From: Flexistipes sinusarabici DSM 4947
GTDB lineage: Bacteria > Chrysiogenota > Deferribacteres > Deferribacterales > Flexistipitaceae
Reading direction: 5' to 3'
DNA length: 64,000 nt
NCBI RefSeq assembly: GCF_000218625.1
Contig: NC_015672.1
Span: 620,001 to 684,000 of the forward strand
Translations under genes and position numbers: made by a program
Part shown: positions 62,026 to 64,000 of the stretch, in pieces
Position numbering within the stretch: position 1 is the stretch's first letter
Layout of the letters: each line of letters starts with the position of its first letter
Notes under the pieces: generated by a model
Databases searched by the model: none
What the model saw: only the letters and a program-made list of their open reading frames with translations
Told to the model about the DNA's origin: nothing

Positions 62026-62098
62026 TCCAGAACAACTTTAAAATTTTCTTCACACTTTTTTAAGAATCTGCTATCAATGGTTTAATTCAGGAGGAAGT

Positions 62099-63400
62099 AT
62101 GTCTGTAAACTATGTGTTAGATACCAATGTTCTTTTATATGATCCAATGGCAGTTTACGGCTTTAACGGTGATGTGGTTAATATTCCGATAACAGTTATT
62201 GAAGAGATAGATATATTTAAAAAGAACATGGACCAAACGGGGTATAATGCCCGGTATATAAGCAGATTTTTAGACGAATTAAGGCTAAAGGGTGATTTAA
62301 GCAGGGGAGTTAAAATAGAAAATGATACTGTTATCAGGGTGAACATATGTGAAGGCGAGGCTTCTCAAAAGATTTCTGAGGATCTTATTAAAGACAAAAC
62401 TGACAATTTAATACTTTCTGTTGCTAAATGGCTTCAGGAAAACGAATCTCTTGATGTTATTTTTGTGACGAAAGATGCAAATCTGCGTATTAAGTCAGAT
62501 GTTCTCGGCATAAAAACCACTGATTACGAGAAAGATAAAGTAGATACGGAATCTTACCTGGAGGGTACCAGAAAAGTTTATGTTAGTGATGAGATTATCG
62601 ACCGGATTTATAAAGAAAAGAAATATAATTTTGATGAGCAGTTTGTTCCTAATGAGTATTTCTGCGTTTTAAGTAAGACTGACGAGAAAAAATCTGTATT
62701 GATGAGATACAGCGAAAAACATTCTTCATCAGTCATTATTGATACTTATGAAAGCGGTGTTTGGGGTATTTTTGCCAGAAATATGGAACAGCGCTTTGCT
62801 TATGATGCTTTACTTAACGACGAAATAAAACTGGTTTCACTTCTTGGTATAGCCGGGACAGGCAAGACACTTCTCGCTATTGCCGCAGGTCTTTTGAAAG
62901 TAGTGGATAATCAAGCATACAGAAAACTTCTTGTATCAAGACCTATATTTCCTATGGGTAAAGATCTGGGTTATCTGCCGGGGGAAATAAAAGAAAAAAT
63001 GACACCCTGGATGCAGCCCGTTTACGATAATTTGAGCCTGATCCTGGACAGCAGAGATACAAATGAAACTTATGGAACGCTTTTTGATCAGAATATGATT
63101 GAAATTGAAGCTCTGACATATATTAGAGGCAGAAGTATCCCTTATCAGTTTTTTATTGTGGATGAGGCACAAAACCTTACTCCTCACGAGATTAAAACAA
63201 TTTTGACAAGGGCCGGGGAAGGTACGAAGATAGTGCTGACAGGGGATCCTAATCAAATTGATAATCCTTATATTGATTATCATACCAACGGTCTGACTTA
63301 TGTTATGGACAGATTTTATGGAGATCCCATAGCTGCTTCCGTAGCACTGCAAAAGGGTGAGCGCTCAGAGTTGGCTACAAAGGCAGCCCAAAAGCTTTAA
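62099..63400 (+). CDS. PIN-PhoH fusion protein (PhoH2/YlaK type)
   Basis: An N-terminal PIN nuclease domain (YVLDTNVLLYDP, later acidic residues in TDNLILSVA and FVTKDANLRIK) is fused to a PhoH ATPase domain. The latter has Walker A GIAGTGKTLLA, FPMGKDLGYLPGEI, IRGRSIPYQFFIVDEAQN and LTGDPNQID. Such proteins act as sequence-specific RNA helicase-nucleases in the mycobacterial PhoH2 case. AGGAGG precedes ATG 62099. Length is 433 aa. No small partner gene lies upstream, only the candidate RNA. Confidence 0.93.
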   Translation: MSVNYVLDTNVLLYDPMAVYGFNGDVVNIPITVIEEIDIFKKNMDQTGYNARYISRFLDELRLKGDLSRGVKIENDTVIRVNICEGEASQKISEDLIKDKTDNLILSVAKWLQENESLDVIFVTKDANLRIKSDVLGIKTTDYEKDKVDTESYLEGTRKVYVSDEIIDRIYKEKKYNFDEQFVPNEYFCVLSKTDEKKSVLMRYSEKHSSSVIIDTYESGVWGIFARNMEQRFAYDALLNDEIKLVSLLGIAGTGKTLLAIAAGLLKVVDNQAYRKLLVSRPIFPMGKDLGYLPGEIKEKMTPWMQPVYDNLSLILDSRDTNETYGTLFDQNMIEIEALTYIRGRSIPYQFFIVDEAQNLTPHEIKTILTRAGEGTKIVLTGDPNQIDNPYIDYHTNGLTYVMDRFYGDPIAASVALQKGERSELATKAAQKL

Positions 63401-63433
63401 AAATTACGGAAGGTCAGACTATATAGTTATTAA

Positions 63434-63585
63434 CTCAAGTTTTGCACTTGGTTTAGTCATTGCGGCCACGCACTTGACGCCTTAAGTGGGCGGGAGGCAA
63501 TTTCAAAAAATAAAAAAAAGTGAGATTGCTTTGCCGTTATCACTCCCTGCAAAAACTTGTAATAGGTACAAGTGCTAAATTTGGG
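63434..63585 (+). repeat. Structured intergenic repeat, copy 4, with perfect 7-bp target duplication
   Basis: Terminal repeats CTCAAGTTTTGCACTTGG and ACAAGTGCTAAATTTGGG match at 14 of 18 positions when inverted. TTATTAA flanks the element exactly on both sides (63427-63433 and 63586-63592). The central stem here is CGCACTT/AAGTGGGCG, partly decayed. Length is 152 bp. Confidence 0.85.
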
Positions 63586-63644
63586 TTATTAAAACATTGA
63601 GAAAAATGTAAGACTATATAGTTTATATTTATCCTGGAGATGGT

Positions 63645-64000
63645 ATGGAAAAGTATGTGAGTGATATTTTCGGTGAAGTAAGTGAAACTATAAATAAGTT
63701 TATTGCAGAATCATCTTATCAGCTTGTCGAAATTGCCACACATATTGCATCTTGTTTTGAATCCGGCGGCAAACTGATGATTTTTGGTAACGGCGGTTCT
63801 GCTGCCGATGCTCAGCATATTGCCGCGGAATTTGTCAACAGATTTAGAATGGAGAGACCTCCGCTGCCCGCAATTTCTTTGTCAACCGATACTTCGGTTA
63901 TAACATCTGTTGGTAACGATTACGATTTTGATGAAATATTTGAAAAACAGCTGATGGCTCTTTGTAAACCGGAGGATATTGCATGGGGGATTTCAACCAG
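63645..64000 (+). CDS. gmhA: Sedoheptulose-7-phosphate isomerase, 3' end outside window
   Basis: The frame starts at ATG 63645 (GGAGATGGT upstream) and is still open at the window end after 118 codons. It reads ...LMIFGNGGSAADAQHIAAEFVNRF..., the SIS-domain signature of GmhA, followed by ISLSTDTSVITSVGNDYDFDEIF. The enzyme starts ADP-heptose synthesis for the lipopolysaccharide core, implying a Gram-negative envelope, in line with lapAB. About 70-80 residues are missing. Confidence 0.94.
   Translation, partial: MEKYVSDIFGEVSETINKFIAESSYQLVEIATHIASCFESGGKLMIFGNGGSAADAQHIAAEFVNRFRMERPPLPAISLSTDTSVITSVGNDYDFDEIFEKQLMALCKPEDIAWGIST

Noticed and set aside
62155-63352. Small minus-strand frames opposite the PhoH gene as an antitoxin partner
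   Set aside because: They overlap the coding region fully, lack ribosome sites and show shadow-type composition.

Overview
The window is AT-rich bacterial chromosome with tightly packed, overlapping operons and several insertion sequences. The gene content fits a marine or brine-dwelling, anaerobic, hydrogen-using thermophile of the Deferribacteres type (Flexistipes or Deferribacter-like). The supporting genes are a membrane-bound uptake [NiFe] hydrogenase with Tat export, glucosylglycerate-type compatible-solute genes, FolE2, HisZ, and a copA-copZ-csoR cassette. The phylum assignment is inference from gene content and was not checked by a search.

Layout. 1-5247: biotin operon bioA-bioD-bioB-bioF-(pimeloyl-ACP esterase)-bioC, whose genes overlap one another. 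5429-7815: sulfur assimilation pair metY-cysK with its own promoter. 7819-9003: copy 1 of a structured intergenic repeat, then a secreted Asp/Arg-repeat protein split by a frameshift in a (TC)n tract. 9188-14575: a Tn5053/Tn402-like transposon (9472-13714) flanked by two host genes cut exactly at its ends. Its transposase gene is interrupted by a 1336-bp IS with a 5-bp target duplication. 14588-15823: an M20-type amidohydrolase. 16057-21496 (minus strand): ssrA, smpB, four tRNAs with a strong promoter, purA, hisZ and a class V aminotransferase. 21730-24856: a SHOCT protein, a Met-rich sensor kinase and an NtrC-type regulator behind a candidate sigma-54 promoter. 24858-28690: argH, a lipoprotein, a TPR protein and folE2. 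28834-33541: mscS, a small zinc-ribbon membrane protein, tatA, tatC, moaA and a larA-like gene. 33613-36779: a second, nearly identical copy of the 1336-bp IS and an IS1634-type transposase. 37051-45333 (minus strand): mutS, lapAB, a HIT protein, a sirtuin and an AEC permease. 45759-48769: copper operon with a CsoR-type operator. 48767-51295 (minus strand): dapB-dapA-dapF. 51362-55400 (minus strand): hydrogenase hyaABCD. 55496-57296 (minus strand): pcm and a nicotinate phosphoribosyltransferase. 57627-59675: glucosylglycerate phosphatase and synthase. 59898-61274 (minus strand): fumC. 61914-62025: a candidate small RNA. 62099-63400: a PIN-PhoH protein. 63645 to the window end: the start of gmhA.

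Three non-coding themes recur. One is a family of 150-190-bp inverted-repeat elements with a different central hairpin in each copy; four copies are present, one with a perfect 7-bp target duplication. The second is degenerate satellite DNA phased in heptamers (GTGATGN or TAAGTRN types), found in at least eight intergenic gaps. The third is a set of short hairpin or inverted motifs present twice. No CRISPR array, rRNA or obvious defence island is present. The most promising undescribed items are the hairpin-swapping repeat family, the heptad satellites, and a short C-rich transcript candidate before the PhoH gene.
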